Source of the DNA: Streptomyces sp. CG1
GTDB lineage: Bacteria; Actinomycetota; Actinomycetes; Streptomycetales; Streptomycetaceae
Direction: 5' to 3'
DNA length: 64,000 bases
Assembly: GCF_041080625.1 (NCBI RefSeq)
Contig: NZ_CP163518.1
Location: 2,852,001-2,916,000 of the forward strand
Under the pieces are notes generated by a model. It was given only the letters and a program-made list of their open reading frames with translations, did not search any database and was not told where the DNA came from. Of the stretch, positions 61,940 to 64,000 are shown piece by piece. A program made the position numbers and the translations under genes. The stretch's first letter is position 1. Every line of letters starts with the position of its first letter.

Positions 61940-61992
61940 TGACGCGCGTAGAAGATCGGGGGACAACTGTTCACTCGGCTCTACGCGTGTCA
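61940..61992. promoter_or_regulatory. 13-bp inverted repeat upstream of the nuclease
   Basis: TGACGCGCGTAGA (61940-61952) and TCTACGCGTGTCA (61980-61992) match in 12 of 13 positions with a 27-nt spacer. It lies 75 bp before the nuclease TTG and near a TTGACA hexamer (61911-61916). Confidence 0.5.
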
Positions 61993-62066
61993 CGGAGGGC
62001 TACGGGCCCCACACGCTCCTGTTCCATCCTTGTCCCGGCGCTTTGTCATGTACCCGGAGGGATCCC

Positions 62067-63893
62067 TTGCCGAGCAGGTCTTCCACGCGCCTCGCCGCGC
62101 TCACCGTCGCCGCCGTCTGCAGCGCGGCATCCGCCGTCGCCCTCACCTCGCCCGCGCACGCCGACTCGGTGCGCATCCACGACATTCAGGGCACGACCCG
62201 GTTCTCGCCGTTCGCCGGGCAGAAGGTGACGGACGTGCCCGGCATCGTCACGGCCACGCGCACGTACGGCTCTTCCAGAGGCTTCTGGATCCAGGACCCG
62301 AACCCGGACGACGACCCGCGCACCAGCGAGGGCGTCTTCGTCTTCACCAGCTCCACGCCGAAGGTCGCGGTCGGTGACTCGGTGACGGTGACCGGCACGG
62401 TCTCCGAGTACGTCCCGGGCGGCACCTCCTCCGGCAACCAGTCGGTGACGGAGATCACCAAGCCGACGATCACCACCGTCTCGACGGGCAACGCGGTCCC
62501 GGCGCCGGTCGTCATCGACGAGGACTCGGTGCCGGACGAGTACGCCCCGGAGGGCGACACCGCCGCGAACGGTTCGATCGACAGCCTGACGCTCGACCCC
62601 TCGAAGTACGCCCTGGACTACTACGAGTCCCTGGAGGGCATGAACGTCCAGGTCGAGGACGCCCGCGTGGTCGGCCGCACCGACCCGTACAGCGAGCTGT
62701 GGGTCACGGTGAAGCCCTGGGAGCACCGCAGCCACCGCGGCGGCACGGTCTACGGCTCCTACGACTCCCAGAACACCGGCCGGCTGCAGATACAGTCGCT
62801 GGGCTCGACCGCCGACTTCCCGAAGGCGAACGTCGGTGACACGCTCACCGGCACCACCACCGGCCCGCTGGACTACAACCAGTTCGGCGGCTACACCCTG
62901 GTCGCGAACCAGCTCGGCACGGTGAAGAGCGGCGGCCTGGAGCGCGAGACCACGCGGAGGCAGTCGAGCCGCGAGCTGGCGGTGGCGACCTACAACGTCG
63001 AGAACCTCGATCCGTCGGACAACACCTTTGACAAGCACGCCGCGGCGATCGTGAACAACCTGCAGTCGCCGGACATCGTGTCCCTGGAGGAGATCCAGGA
63101 CAACAACGGTGCCACGGACGACGGCACGGTCGACGCGAGCGTGACCGTGAACAAGCTGATCGACGCGATCGTCGCGGCGGGCGGCCCGAAGTACGACTGG
63201 CGCTCGATCAACCCGGTCAACGACCAGGACGGCGGCGAACCGGGCGGCAACATCCGCCAGGTGTTCCTGTTCAACCCGGAGCGGGTGTCCTTCGTGGACC
63301 GGCCGGGCGGCGACTCCACCACCGCGGTCGGCGTCACGAAGGTGCACGGGAAGGCCGAACTGACCGCCTCGCCGGGCCGGATCGACCCGGCGAACGCGGC
63401 CTGGAAGGACAGCCGCAAGCCGCTGGCCGGCCAGTTCGTCTTCCGCGGCAAGACCGTCTTCGTGATCGCCAACCACCTGATCTCCAAGGGCGGCGACCAG
63501 GGTCTGACCTCGCGGTACCAGCCGCCGACGCGCAGCTCGGAGATCCAGCGCCATGCGCAGGCGACCGAGGTGAACGCGTTCGTCAAGGACATCCTGAAGG
63601 TCCAGAAGAACGCGAACGTCGTCGCGCTCGGCGACATGAACGACTTCGAGTTCTCCGGCACCGCGAAGATCCTCGAGGGCGACGGCGAGCTGTGGTCGGC
63701 GATCAAGTCGCTGCCGAGGAGCGAGCGTTACACCTACGACTACCAGGGCAACGAGCAGGTCCTGGACCAGATTCTGATCAGCCCGGCGATCCGGCGCGGC
63801 TGCGACTTCGAGTACGACAGCGTGCACATCAACTCGGAGTTCAACGACCAGATCAGCGACCACGACCCGCAGGTGCTGCGCTTCCGTCCCTGA
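62067..63893 (+). CDS. Secreted endonuclease/exonuclease/phosphatase family nuclease (ExeM-like)
   Basis: The 608-residue exported protein has a signal peptide (STRLAALTVAAVCSAASAVA, cut near AHA), an N-terminal OB-fold region (IHDIQGTTRFSPFAG to about 200) and an EEP catalytic domain: VATYNVENLD near 306, VSLEEIQDN, VIANHLISKG, ALGDMNDFEFSG and ISDHDPQVL. It probably degrades extracellular DNA. TTG 62067 has CCGGAGG at 62055-62061; upstream frames run through the promoter region. Single gene. Confidence 0.9.
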   Translation: MPSRSSTRLAALTVAAVCSAASAVALTSPAHADSVRIHDIQGTTRFSPFAGQKVTDVPGIVTATRTYGSSRGFWIQDPNPDDDPRTSEGVFVFTSSTPKVAVGDSVTVTGTVSEYVPGGTSSGNQSVTEITKPTITTVSTGNAVPAPVVIDEDSVPDEYAPEGDTAANGSIDSLTLDPSKYALDYYESLEGMNVQVEDARVVGRTDPYSELWVTVKPWEHRSHRGGTVYGSYDSQNTGRLQIQSLGSTADFPKANVGDTLTGTTTGPLDYNQFGGYTLVANQLGTVKSGGLERETTRRQSSRELAVATYNVENLDPSDNTFDKHAAAIVNNLQSPDIVSLEEIQDNNGATDDGTVDASVTVNKLIDAIVAAGGPKYDWRSINPVNDQDGGEPGGNIRQVFLFNPERVSFVDRPGGDSTTAVGVTKVHGKAELTASPGRIDPANAAWKDSRKPLAGQFVFRGKTVFVIANHLISKGGDQGLTSRYQPPTRSSEIQRHAQATEVNAFVKDILKVQKNANVVALGDMNDFEFSGTAKILEGDGELWSAIKSLPRSERYTYDYQGNEQVLDQILISPAIRRGCDFEYDSVHINSEFNDQISDHDPQVLRFRP

Positions 63894-63902
63894 TCAAGGG
63901 GG

Positions 63903-64000
63903 TCACGCCTGGCTGAACACCTGGTTCAGCCAGGCCTGCCACGCGCCCTCGTTCGCCTCGGCGTCGGCGTCCGGCGCGAAGTCGTGGATGCTGATGCCGA
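63903..64000 (-). CDS. Unknown protein, C-terminal end only
   Basis: The last 31 codons of a minus-strand gene are visible (SIHDFAPDADAEANEGAWQ, then AWLNQVFSQA and stop). The rest lies beyond the window. I do not recognise it. A 12-bp inverted repeat lies inside this coding end. Confidence 0.6.
   Translation of the reverse strand, partial: GISIHDFAPDADAEANEGAWQAWLNQVFSQA
63907..63935. terminator. Hairpin after the nuclease, inside the next gene
   Basis: GCCTGGCTGAAC (63907-63918) and GTTCAGCCAGGC (63924-63935) form a perfect 12-bp stem with a 5-nt loop, 14 bp past the nuclease stop. It can end the nuclease transcript although it codes for the end of the convergent gene. Confidence 0.65.

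Overview
The window is a high-GC actinomycete chromosome segment, almost certainly Streptomyces. The evidence is the codon bias, the GTG and TTG starts, many 4-bp start/stop overlaps, Tat and LAETG export signals, ectoine genes, a TerD protein, and a sugar ABC transporter without its own ATPase. I see no TTA codon inside a chosen CDS, and no tRNA, rRNA, CRISPR array or insertion sequence.

Layout. 1-13.1 kb is an aerobic-type cobalamin (corrin ring) cluster: cobN (partial), a ChlI/ChlD-type chelatase subunit, cobO, cobB (frameshifted at a GC-rich repeat), cobI, a divergent ZIP metal transporter, then cobM, cobL, cbiG-cobJ, cobH, cbiX (His-rich tail) and cobC. 13.2-17.9 kb holds an LAETG-anchored surface protein, an amidohydrolase and a three-gene polar amino acid ABC transporter. 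18-23.2 kb holds a class V aminotransferase, a DinB protein and ectABCD with a strong terminator. 23.2-28.7 kb holds a PLP enzyme, a FrnE/DsbA-like protein, a GNAT acetyltransferase, a GlxA/AraC regulator, an MFS exporter and a DUF1349 protein. 28.7-31.2 kb is a 2-oxoglutarate semialdehyde dehydrogenase divergent from an IclR regulator. 31.3-35.8 kb is a membrane protein with a two-component system and penicillin-binding protein A. 35.8-38.9 kb is a purine/uracil-type permease, an ECF sigma factor and its membrane partner. 39.1-45.4 kb is carbohydrate metabolism: GH43, an acid phosphatase, remnants of a pectate lyase and a sugar permease fused by deletion, and a GntR/KDPG-aldolase-like/dehydratase operon. 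45.4-48.4 kb contains decayed genes (a metallo-beta-lactamase remnant and a frameshifted MFS gene) around two small intact genes. 48.3-51.5 kb is a uronate oxidation module: uronate dehydrogenase divergent from 5-dehydro-4-deoxyglucarate dehydratase plus an unrecognised enzyme. 51.9-56.8 kb is a DeoR-controlled polyol/sugar uptake operon with a dehydrogenase. 56.9-64 kb holds TerD, TetR, a 2H phosphoesterase, a His/Lys-rich exported peptide, a broken PhoX-like gene, a conserved hypothetical and a secreted nuclease.

How they work together. Three sugar-acid modules (28.8, 42-45 and 49.5-51.5 kb) appear to converge on 2-oxoglutarate semialdehyde: dehydratases feed it and the 28.8-kb dehydrogenase converts it to 2-oxoglutarate. 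Remains of pectin degradation and a GH43 enzyme lie beside them, so the middle of the window looks like a partly eroded plant-polysaccharide region. The most informative new observations are a shared TCAGAAAYATG-like element at both promoters of the divergent uronate module, the cobB linker disruption at a repeat, and several clean operator-like inverted repeats upstream of ectA, the amino acid transporter, GH43, the GntR gene and the nuclease.
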